DNA of 64,000 nucleotides, taken from NCBI GenBank assembly GCA_964501785.1, contig CAZCUD010000003.1:1-64000 (forward strand). The letters run 5' to 3'. The DNA is from DATBSK01 sp964501785 (lineage in GTDB: Bacteria > Actinomycetota > Acidimicrobiia > IMCC26256 > PALSA-555). Shown piece after piece: positions 40,795 through 47,908 of this stretch; position 1 is the stretch's first letter, and each line of letters begins with the position of its first letter. The notes below the pieces were generated by a model. That model ran no database searches. It was not told where the DNA came from and worked only from the letters and a program-made list of their open reading frames with translations. Made by a program: the position numbers and the translations under genes.

Positions 40795-42362
40795 GCACGT
40801 ACGACGAGATGGGGAAGGTGGGGCTCCCGGCGCCGATCGGTGAGCTCGCGGCGCGCGACTGGGACGTCGTGGTGGTCGGCGGCGGGCACAACGGGCTCAC
40901 CGCCGCCGCGTACCTCGCCCGGGCCGGGCGTGCGGTGCTCGTGCTCGAGCAGCGTGACCAGCTCGGCGGCGCGTGCACGCTCGAACGGCCCTTCGCCGAC
41001 CAGCGCTTCGTGATGAGCCCGTGCGCCTACCTCGTCGGGCTCCTCCACCCGATGGTCATCGAGGAGCTCGACCTGCCGCGGTTCGGCTACCGCACGATCA
41101 CCGTCGACCCGACCCAGTGGACCCCCTTCGAGGACGGCTCGTCGCTGTTCCAGTGGCGCGACGACGCGCGCACCGCCGCGTCGGTCGAGGCGCTCTCGCC
41201 GCGCGACGTCGAGGGGTTCCTCGCCTACGAGGCGCTGTTCGATCGCATCAAGGCCGGGCTGCGCGCCGGCCCGCGCGGCGACGTCTGGGTGGGCGACGCG
41301 CCCGACCGGGCCGCGCTCGAAGCGGTGTTCGCCGACGACCCGGAGGCGCTCGAGACCGTGCTCGACGCGCCGATCGCCGACGTCGTCGAGCGCCACGTGG
41401 AGGACGAGCGGCTGCGCACCGCGCTGCACGGCCAGGGAGTCATCGGCACGTTCGCCGGCCCGCGCGACCGGGGCACCGCGTGGATCCACGCGCACCACTC
41501 GCTCGGCCTCATCGGCGGCTGGGCCTTCGTCGAGGGCGGGATGGGACGGGTCTCGTTCTGCCTCGCCGACGCAGCCCGCGAGGCGGGCGCGGTCGTGGCC
41601 GCCGGCGTGCCGGTGGCGGCGATCGTCCCCGGCGTCGGTGTGCGCCTCGACGGCGGCGAGACGATCCGGGCCCGGGCCGTGGTGAGCAACGCCGACCCGG
41701 TGCGAACCGTCGCGCTGGTCGAAGGTGACGTGCCGGCGCCGCTCCGCGACCGTGTCGGCGGGTGGCGCATCACGAGCCCGGTGATCAAGCTCAACCTCGC
41801 GCTGTCGCGGCTCCCGACGTTCCCCGCTGCGGCCGGCGACGACACCGTGTACCGGGCCCAGGTGGAGATCGGGCGCAGCATCGACGACACGCAGGCGGCG
41901 TGCGACGCGGCGCGGCGCGGCGAGCCCGCGCCCGAGTGGTGCGAGCTGTACTTCCAGACCCCCTACGACCCGTCGGTCGCGCCGGCGGGCGCGCACACGA
42001 TGAGCGTGTTCGCGCAGTTCGTGCCCTACGACCTCGCCGAGGGGACGTGGGACGAGCGCCGCGACCAGATCGCCGATGCCACGCTCGCGGCGATCGCCCG
42101 CTTCGCGCCCGACGTGGCCGACTGCGTCGTCGACCGACAGGTCCTCGGGCCACCCGACGTCGAGGAGCGGATGGGGCTCACGGGCGGGCACATCTTCCAG
42201 GGCGAGTGCCTGCCCGACCAGATGTGGGAGCGCCGCTTCGCCCCCCGGATCGGCGTCGAAGGCGTGTACCTCTGCGGCGCGGGCACCCACCCGGGAGGCA
42301 GCGTCATGGCGATCAACGGTCGCAACGCGGCGATGGCCGTCCTCGCCGACCTCCCCGACTGA
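40791..42362 (+). CDS. Phytoene-dehydrogenase-like FAD-dependent oxidoreductase (paralog B)
   Basis: 523 aa, soluble. FAD motif VVVGGGHNGLTAAAYLARAGR (about 26-45) then LEQRDQLGGACTLE. The C-terminal motif GVYLCGAGTHPGGSVMAING matches the related protein at 33649-35229. The enzyme probably oxidises the product or substrate of the coupled Rieske enzyme, but the reaction is unknown. ATG at 40791 overlaps the Rieske stop. Last gene of the operon; a hairpin follows 12 bp after the stop. Confidence 0.86.
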   Translation: MSTYDEMGKVGLPAPIGELAARDWDVVVVGGGHNGLTAAAYLARAGRAVLVLEQRDQLGGACTLERPFADQRFVMSPCAYLVGLLHPMVIEELDLPRFGYRTITVDPTQWTPFEDGSSLFQWRDDARTAASVEALSPRDVEGFLAYEALFDRIKAGLRAGPRGDVWVGDAPDRAALEAVFADDPEALETVLDAPIADVVERHVEDERLRTALHGQGVIGTFAGPRDRGTAWIHAHHSLGLIGGWAFVEGGMGRVSFCLADAAREAGAVVAAGVPVAAIVPGVGVRLDGGETIRARAVVSNADPVRTVALVEGDVPAPLRDRVGGWRITSPVIKLNLALSRLPTFPAAAGDDTVYRAQVEIGRSIDDTQAACDAARRGEPAPEWCELYFQTPYDPSVAPAGAHTMSVFAQFVPYDLAEGTWDERRDQIADATLAAIARFAPDVADCVVDRQVLGPPDVEERMGLTGGHIFQGECLPDQMWERRFAPRIGVEGVYLCGAGTHPGGSVMAINGRNAAMAVLADLPD

Positions 42363-42374
42363 AGCACCGGCGCG

Positions 42375-42415
42375 TCGGAAGACTCAGCGACGATCCGGGT
42401 CGCTGAGTCGTCCGA
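42375..42415 (+). terminator. Hairpin element, family A-like copy 3
   Basis: 17-bp stem with one mismatch: TCGGAAGACTCAGCGAC (42375-42391), loop GATCCGG, complement at 42399-42415. The stem shares TCGGAAGAC and AGCGAC with the elements at 22464 and 51852. It lies between two convergent genes, 12 bp after the FAD gene stop, and is probably its terminator. Confidence 0.6.
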
Positions 42416-42455
42416 CCCAGGTTGGTGAGCTCCGACGTGCCCGCCCAGCGGCCCG

Positions 42456-43421
42456 TCAGACCGGGAGCGGGACGTCGGTGCCGACGGGCTCGCCGTGCCG
42501 GTCGACGCCGCACAGCCGGCGCCACGCCCGCGGGATGCGGCCCCGCTCGAACACCCCGGCGTCGAGCATCGCGGCGAGCACCGCTCGGGTCCCGGCGTGT
42601 CGCACCGCCACCCGCTGGGGTGTGCGCTGCGCGGCCCGCCAGGTGCGGAACGGCGGCAGCCCGACCGACCGGTACACGCCCGGGTGCACCAGCGCGGCGA
42701 CCAACGCCCCGATCGCTCGGGGCGCGAGGTGCCGCACCCGCCAGCGCTCGAGCCACCCGGCGCGCTCCCACTGCTCGGCCAGCGTCATCCGGGCGAACGC
42801 GAGGTGTCGCGCTTCCTCGGTGCGGTGGTACCGGTTGACCGCCGCGAGCAGCGGGTCGGTGTCGGGGTGCTCGGCGGTGATCCGCTGGAGCAGGTCGGGG
42901 ATCTCCTCCCCGGCCAGCACGAACACCGTCAGCAGCGCGGGGCTCTTCGCGGCGACGCGCGCGATGCGCTTGCGGATGCGCATCGGCACGCCCCGCTCGA
43001 GCGGGTTCGTCGCCTCGGGCTCGAGCTCGCGCACGAGGCGGGCGAACGCGCGTGAGTGGCGCGTCTCCTCGCCCATCTCGTGGAGCATGTACGTCACGCG
43101 GGGATCCGTGACGTCGGCATCGAGGAGCTGCGACGCGAACCCGGAGATGAGGCCGGCCTCGAAGCGAAGGCCGGTGGTGACCATCGCGGCGGTCTCCTCG
43201 CGCGACAGCCGGGCCCGGGCCTCGGGCGAGAGCCCGTGGTCCATCCCGGCGACGCTCAGCAGCTCGTCGGCGATCACCTGGCCCTCGCCGAGGGCGCCCC
43301 AGGGCAGCTCGGTGTCGGGCTCGATCACCCGACGCAGCGACGCCCGCGAGAGCCGATCGGCTCGCTCGGCGACTCCGGTCCCGGCCGGGCGGGCGGTCGT
43401 GGTGGTGGCGGTGGTGCCCAT
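42456..43421 (-). CDS. AurF-like diiron oxygenase family protein
   Basis: 321 aa, helical. Two carboxylate/His motifs of the p-aminobenzoate N-oxygenase (AurF)/ferritin-like diiron group are visible: MGEETRHSRAF and RTEEARHLAFAR, with further Glu in LRFEAGL and LAGEEIPDLL. Members oxidise aromatic amines or other substrates; here none can be named. The gene is divergent from a TetR regulator across an AT-rich operator, so its expression is probably repressed by that protein. Confidence 0.8.
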   Translation of the reverse strand: MGTTATTTTARPAGTGVAERADRLSRASLRRVIEPDTELPWGALGEGQVIADELLSVAGMDHGLSPEARARLSREETAAMVTTGLRFEAGLISGFASQLLDADVTDPRVTYMLHEMGEETRHSRAFARLVRELEPEATNPLERGVPMRIRKRIARVAAKSPALLTVFVLAGEEIPDLLQRITAEHPDTDPLLAAVNRYHRTEEARHLAFARMTLAEQWERAGWLERWRVRHLAPRAIGALVAALVHPGVYRSVGLPPFRTWRAAQRTPQRVAVRHAGTRAVLAAMLDAGVFERGRIPRAWRRLCGVDRHGEPVGTDVPLPV

Positions 43422-43486
43422 GGCGGTGCTCCTTCCTCGCCGGGGCGGTCCCGGCTCCGAGGACCACGCTCGGTCCCATAAATCAT

Positions 43487-43511
43487 CGAATCAACAGATT
43501 ATTATGATTCG
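43487..43511. promoter_or_regulatory. AT-rich palindromic operator between AurF-like and TetR genes
   Basis: CGAATCA (43487-43493) and TGATTCG (43505-43511) form a perfect inverted repeat with an 11-bp spacer. It sits 3 bp before the TetR ATG and in the shared divergent promoter. The surrounding ~40 bp is far richer in A/T than the genome. A typical TetR-family operator for autoregulation. Confidence 0.6.
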
Positions 43512-43514
43512 TTG

Positions 43515-44117
43515 ATGAAGGCGAGCGATGCCACCACGAAGGGCGAACGGACCCGTCGCCGGCTGCTGACCCTGGCGATCTCCCGGTTCGCGGTCGCGGG
43601 CTATCGCCGGACGTCGGTGTCGGAGATCGCCCGCGACGCCGGGCTCACCCCGGCGGCCGCCTACGCCTACTTCACCGACAAGGAGGCCCTGTTCGTCGCC
43701 GCCGTGGACGCCGACGCCGCCGGCCTCGTCGAGGAGGCGCTCGCCGAGGTCCCCGACGGGCCCCCCCGAGACCGGGTCCTGGGGCTGATCGCGGCCCTGG
43801 TGGCTGGGCTGGACCGGCATCGGCTGGCCCGGCGCGTCCTCGCCGGCCTCGAGCCCGAGGTCACCGCCCGCCTCGCCGAGCTGCCGGCCCTGGCCCAACT
43901 GCGGGCCACCGCCGCCGCCGAGCTGCGGACGGGCCAGGAGGCCGGCACGGTCCGTCGCGACGTCGATCCCGACGCCCTGGCTCTCGGGATCGAGACGATC
44001 GTCCTCGCTGCGGTCATGACCCGCCTCCAGACCGCGGCGGCCGATCCGGCCCTCCTCGACGCCCGCCGCGACGCGGTGGCCGCCGTGCTGGATGCGGCCC
44101 TGCGCCCCCCGACTTGA
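43515..44117 (+). CDS. TetR-family transcriptional regulator
   Basis: 200 aa. N-terminal helix-turn-helix (about 15-60): RLLTLAISRFAVAGYRRTSV followed by SEIARDAGLTPAAAYAYFTDKEAL. The C-terminal ligand-binding domain is Ala/Leu/Arg-rich and gives no ligand clue. The ATG at 43515 follows the palindrome. Divergent from the AurF-like oxygenase gene, its likely target. A CCCTTG-TGGCA-CAAGGG hairpin at 44127-44142 follows the stop. Confidence 0.88.
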   Translation: MKASDATTKGERTRRRLLTLAISRFAVAGYRRTSVSEIARDAGLTPAAAYAYFTDKEALFVAAVDADAAGLVEEALAEVPDGPPRDRVLGLIAALVAGLDRHRLARRVLAGLEPEVTARLAELPALAQLRATAAAELRTGQEAGTVRRDVDPDALALGIETIVLAAVMTRLQTAAADPALLDARRDAVAAVLDAALRPPT

Positions 44118-44377
44118 CGAGCAGACCCTTGTGGCACAAGGGATCGGGACGGCTCGGGGCAGCCGTGGCCGAGGGTGACATGGTTCACGTGACACCCGAA
44201 ACGGGGTCTCGGGTTGGCATGAGGGAGCCCCGAGCCGGGTAGCGTCGAAGGCGAAGCCCACGGATGTCATTCGACAGGTTCGAGGGTTTCCTCCCTTTCC
44301 TCCCCTTTCGTCGGCGCGCGTGCGCGCCCGGGGGGTCCGGAGAGGGCGACATCCCCCCAAACAAGGAGCACCGACCC
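44118..44377 (+). promoter_or_regulatory. Long structured leader/intergenic region before a lysozyme-like gene
   Basis: 260 bp without a gene. It starts with a short hairpin (44127-44142) after the tetR stop. Further pairings follow: GGGTG/CACCC enclosing TCACGTGA (44174-44197), CCGA/TCGG, CTCGGG/CCCGAG and GTCGAA/TTCGAC. The ribosome-binding site ACAAGGAG precedes the ATG at 44378. The length and structure suggest an RNA regulator; no known riboswitch class could be assigned by eye. Confidence 0.35.
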
Positions 44378-44857
44378 ATGCGCCGATCCATCACCGCACG
44401 CGGCCGAGCCTCGTCCGAGACCGCCGCGCCCCCGCATGCGGAGCGGCCTGCCGCCGCTTCCCCCCAGGACTCCGAGCCCCGCACCGGCCGCCGTCGCCGC
44501 GTGCTCGGGCTCGCGCTGTCGGCCGTCGCCGTCGCCGGGTTCACCGCGGCGTGCGGCATCGACCCGGGTCCGCCGCCCCCGCCCTCCGCGGAGGAGGCGA
44601 TCATCCGTGAGGTCTTCGCCCCCTACGGCGTGGCCGACAAGGCCGTGAGCGTCGCCCGCTGCGAGTCGGGTCTCAACCCGATGGCCGGCTGGCCGAACGC
44701 CACCTACAAGGGCCTCTTCCAGCTCGGACCCCACCTCGGGGGCACCGTGGCCGCGTACGGCGGCGACTGGTTCGACGCCCGGACCAACGCCAACGTCGCC
44801 CGCGACCTGTTCCTGTCGCGGGGCAACTGGTCGGCCTGGCCCCACTGCGGCCGCTGA
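44378..44857 (+). CDS. Secreted lysozyme/transglycosylase-like lipoprotein
   Basis: 159 aa. After a Pro/Arg-rich N terminus (1-40), a hydrophobic helix ends in AGFTAACGID, a plausible lipobox with lipid-modified Cys. A short lysozyme-like domain follows: ARCESGLNPMAG with the catalytic Glu, then YKGLFQLGPHLGG. It would act on peptidoglycan outside the cell. ATG at 44378 is chosen for its strong ribosome-binding site. A second muralytic gene follows 127 bp later. Confidence 0.8.
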   Translation: MRRSITARGRASSETAAPPHAERPAAASPQDSEPRTGRRRRVLGLALSAVAVAGFTAACGIDPGPPPPPSAEEAIIREVFAPYGVADKAVSVARCESGLNPMAGWPNATYKGLFQLGPHLGGTVAAYGGDWFDARTNANVARDLFLSRGNWSAWPHCGR

Positions 44858-44984
44858 TCGTCGCTCGTACCCGCCCCTCGGCCCCGCGTCCTTCGCGCGG
44901 GCCGAGGGCGTGGGTCCGAGCCGGTCGCCCGACCGTCCCTTCCAGATCTCCGCTGCCCGCCCCCGTCCTCCGGGAGGACCCACC

Positions 44985-45527
44985 ATGCGCAAGCAGCTCC
45001 TCGCGGCCGGTGCCATCGTCGCCGGCACCGTGTTCGCGACCGTCCCCGTCGCGGCCGGCCTCGGCAACGGCCTCGACGCCGACGAGCGGGCCGCCGACGT
45101 CGGCGCCCGCGCCCACCTCCAGCCCCTGACCAGCACCGAGCCCGGCCTCGCCGAGACCGCCTACTGGACCCGGGTCGAGCGCCTCTCGCACGCGGTGACG
45201 CTCAACGCCTTCTACGAGGAGATGGCCCGCCAGCTCGCCGCCCAGCGCCGCGCTCGCGGCGGGAACGGGTCGGGCAACCCGGGCGACTGCCTCGGGTCGA
45301 TCAAGGACCGGGAGAGCGGCGGCAACTACGAGGCCGTCAGCTCGAGCGGCACCTACCGCGGGGCGTACCAGTTCGACCAGCGCACGTGGGACTCCAACGC
45401 CGAGGCGTCGGGCCGGCCCGATCTGGTGGGCGCGGACCCCGCCGCGGTCGACGCCGCGTCCCAGGATCAGATCGCGGCGGACACCTACTCGCGCCGTGGG
45501 AATCAACCGTGGGGTGGGCGCTGTTAG
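44985..45527 (+). CDS. Secreted Rpf-like transglycosylase
   Basis: 180 aa. A signal peptide (about 1-25, ending PVAAG) and a helical spacer (30-95) precede the C-terminal transglycosylase-like domain. There SIKDRESGGNYEAVSSSGTY contains the catalytic Glu, followed by GAYQFDQRTWD and YSRRGNQPWGGRC. This domain type includes resuscitation-promoting factors and other actinobacterial wall hydrolases. ATG at 44985 follows CGGGAGG. Same strand as the previous muralytic gene. Confidence 0.87.
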   Translation: MRKQLLAAGAIVAGTVFATVPVAAGLGNGLDADERAADVGARAHLQPLTSTEPGLAETAYWTRVERLSHAVTLNAFYEEMARQLAAQRRARGGNGSGNPGDCLGSIKDRESGGNYEAVSSSGTYRGAYQFDQRTWDSNAEASGRPDLVGADPAAVDAASQDQIAADTYSRRGNQPWGGRC

Positions 45528-45686
45528 CCGCGACGCACGGACACCCTCCACCGGACCGGCCCCTCGAGGACACGGTCCCAGGCGCACCCCCGGATCCCCC
45601 CTCCGGGGGTGTGTCGCGTCCGGTCCTGATGCCTGCTCGCAGCCCGGGCGATGGCGGCCCGACGCCGGCGATGCGAGAGTGAGCAG

Positions 45687-47258
45687 GTGACGGTCAGCCC
45701 CGACGTCGGTGCGTACGCGTTCACCGATGCCGGACCGTGGGTCGTCGAGCCCGAGCACCTCGTCTGGAAGCGCGGCATCGATCGGGTGCGGGCCCGCACG
45801 CGAGCCGAGGTGCCCCGCCTCCTCGCCCGCCGGCGAGTGCCGCCGGTCCTCCGGCTGGTGCGGGTCGCGTCGACGATCGGGTCCGCGCTCGTCGCCTGGC
45901 GCCTCCACGAGCGGGGGACCCCCCGTTCTCGCGCGGGGCTGTCCCGGCGCCTGCGCCGCGCCTTCGAGCAGCTCGGGTCGACCTACGTGAAGCTCGGCCA
46001 GATCGTCTCCGCCTTCGAGGGACTGTTCCCCGAGGAGCTGGTCGACGAGTTCAAGCGCCTGCGCGACCAGGTGCCGCCGGAGCGCTTCGCCGACGTCCGG
46101 GCGCTCGTCGAGCGCGACCTGGGTCGGCCGCTCGAGGCCGTCTTCTCCGAGTTCTCCGAGGAGCCGCTCGCGGCCGCGTCGATCGCGCAGGTCCACGCGG
46201 CGCGGCTGGTGACCGGCGAAGAGGTGGTGGTGAAGGTGCAGCGGCCACGGGTCGGCGCCCTGGTCCGTCAGGACCTGCGGGCCCTCGCCTGGCTGTCACC
46301 GCTGCTGGTGGGCCGGATCCCGGTCGCCGCGCTCGCGAACCCGCCCGCCCTGGTGGAGCTGTTCGCCGAGCAGATCGTGGAGGAGCTCGACTTCCGCCTC
46401 GAGGCCGAGAACATGCTCGACCTCGCCCACGTGTTCGCCGCGACCGACCAGCGCGCGATGGTCGTCCCGCGCCCGCATCCAGTGCTCGTCACCCGTCACG
46501 TCCTCGTGATGGAGCGGCTCCGTGGGTTCGCCTTCGACGACGTCGAGTCGATGCACGAGTCCGGGGTGGACACGCGCGCGGTCCTGCGCGCGGGGCTCAT
46601 CGCGTCGCTCGAGGGCGCCCTGCTCTACGGCGTGTTCCACGGCGATCTCCACGGCGGCAACCTCCTCGTCGAGGCGTCGGGCCGGACCGTGCTGTTCGAC
46701 TTCGGCATCACCGGCCGGCTCGCCGAGCCGCAGCGCGTCGCGTTCTTGCGCCTCCTGCTCGCGGGCACCGCGGGTGACGTGCGTGGCCAGCTGGTCGCCC
46801 TGCGCGACCTCGGAGCGTTCCCGGCCGACACCGACATCGACGAGGTGATGCGCGACCTCGGTCTCGACGAGCCGGTGCGCGATCCCATGCACATGTCGGC
46901 CGACGAGCTCGTCGGCGAGCTCGAGGACCTGGTCAGGAAGCTGCTGGGCTACGGCGCACGCGCGCCGAAGGATCTCATGCTGTTCGTCAAGAACCTCATG
47001 TTCCTGAACGCGGCCACCGCGACCCTCGCGCCCGACCTCGACCTGCTCGCCGAGATCGTGCACGTGCACACCTACTTCACCGAGACCCACGGCGAGCGCA
47101 TCGTCCGCGAGCTCGGCGAGGCGGCCGTGCCCCAGGCCGTCGACCTCGACGCGGTGAAGGCCGGCTTCATGGTCCCGGCGGACGTCGAGCGGCTCACCTT
47201 CGCCGACCTCCAGGAGCGGCGGCGCACGATCCTGCGCCGCATGGGGGACCGGGCCTGA
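45687..47258 (+). CDS. ABC1/AarF/UbiB kinase-like protein
   Basis: 523 aa atypical protein-kinase-like ATPase. Family motifs: KLGQIVSAFEGLFP (KxGQ helix), the Ala-rich loop AAASIAQVHAARL in place of a Gly loop, the conserved Lys in VVKVQRP, HGDLHGGNLLVE (catalytic loop) and FDFGITG (metal-binding Asp). UbiB proteins support isoprenoid quinone synthesis or lipid handling at the membrane; this one has no C-terminal membrane pair. GTG start at 45687. No quinone genes are adjacent. Confidence 0.9.
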   Translation: MTVSPDVGAYAFTDAGPWVVEPEHLVWKRGIDRVRARTRAEVPRLLARRRVPPVLRLVRVASTIGSALVAWRLHERGTPRSRAGLSRRLRRAFEQLGSTYVKLGQIVSAFEGLFPEELVDEFKRLRDQVPPERFADVRALVERDLGRPLEAVFSEFSEEPLAAASIAQVHAARLVTGEEVVVKVQRPRVGALVRQDLRALAWLSPLLVGRIPVAALANPPALVELFAEQIVEELDFRLEAENMLDLAHVFAATDQRAMVVPRPHPVLVTRHVLVMERLRGFAFDDVESMHESGVDTRAVLRAGLIASLEGALLYGVFHGDLHGGNLLVEASGRTVLFDFGITGRLAEPQRVAFLRLLLAGTAGDVRGQLVALRDLGAFPADTDIDEVMRDLGLDEPVRDPMHMSADELVGELEDLVRKLLGYGARAPKDLMLFVKNLMFLNAATATLAPDLDLLAEIVHVHTYFTETHGERIVRELGEAAVPQAVDLDAVKAGFMVPADVERLTFADLQERRRTILRRMGDRA

Positions 47259-47285
47259 GCCCGCCGGCAGCACCGGTCCCTCTGA

Positions 47286-47303
47286 CTTGAACGAGCGTTC
47301 AAG
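47286..47303. promoter_or_regulatory. Palindromic TetR operator upstream of TetR-MFS operon
   Basis: Perfect inverted repeat CTTGAACG-AG-CGTTCAAG, 20 bp before the TetR ATG at 47324. Its position over the promoter or start site and its symmetry fit autorepression of the tetR-efflux operon. Confidence 0.7.
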
Positions 47304-47323
47304 CAACCAGTACCGTTGCGATC

Positions 47324-47908
47324 ATGAGCGCGCGCACCGCCACGGCGGGCGCGACGCGGGATCGGATCGTCGCTGCCGCGTTGCGCCTGTTCTCCGAACG
47401 AGGGACGGCCGCGGTGAGCGTCCGGGAGCTGGCCGAGGCCTCCGGCGTCACTGTGCCCGGGCTCTACTACCACTTCGCCTCGAAGGCCGATCTGATCCGC
47501 GCCGTCTACGCGGCCCGCGGCGACGGCGGGCTGCAGGGCCCGTTCGAGCCGCCGGTGTCGACCGGGCTCGAGACGCGGATCGTCGAGCAGGCCGGACGCG
47601 AGTTCGCCCGCCTCGTCGACGATGCCGACTTCCTCCGCCTCATGCACCGCGAGGCGGTGCTCGGCGACGAGGACGCGCTCGAGGTCGGTGCCGAGCTGGC
47701 CGTCGCCTGGCGCGAGCGGTGGCAGGCGGTCCTCGCCGGCGCCGACGACGTCGCGCCCGACGCCGACGTGGTCGCGGCTGCCGACGTGATCGTGACGTTC
47801 CTCTGGGGGCTCTTCGTCGAGTACCTCAACCGGCGCGACCCCACGGTCGCGGGGCGCATCGAGGCGTTCGCGGTGCTCGTCACCCCGGCGTTGCGGGTGG
47901 CACCGTGA
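47324..47908 (+). CDS. TetR-family repressor of the adjacent efflux pump
   Basis: 194 aa. DNA-binding domain at about 12-58: DRIVAAALRLFSERGTAAVS followed by VRELAEASGVTVPGLYYHFASKADLI. The C-terminal domain is acidic and helical with FLWGLFVEYLNRRD. The stop overlaps the MFS start (GTGA), and an 18-bp palindrome lies just upstream, a standard arrangement for a drug-responsive repressor that controls its own operon. Confidence 0.92.
   Translation: MSARTATAGATRDRIVAAALRLFSERGTAAVSVRELAEASGVTVPGLYYHFASKADLIRAVYAARGDGGLQGPFEPPVSTGLETRIVEQAGREFARLVDDADFLRLMHREAVLGDEDALEVGAELAVAWRERWQAVLAGADDVAPDADVVAAADVIVTFLWGLFVEYLNRRDPTVAGRIEAFAVLVTPALRVAP

Noticed and set aside
44118..44377. Cyclic-di-AMP (ydaO) or cyclic-di-GMP (GEMM) riboswitch
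   Set aside because: The hallmark segments of both classes (GGGGUGAAU-type for ydaO, GGCAAACC/GCAAAGCC-type for GEMM) could not be found, so it is listed only as a structured leader.
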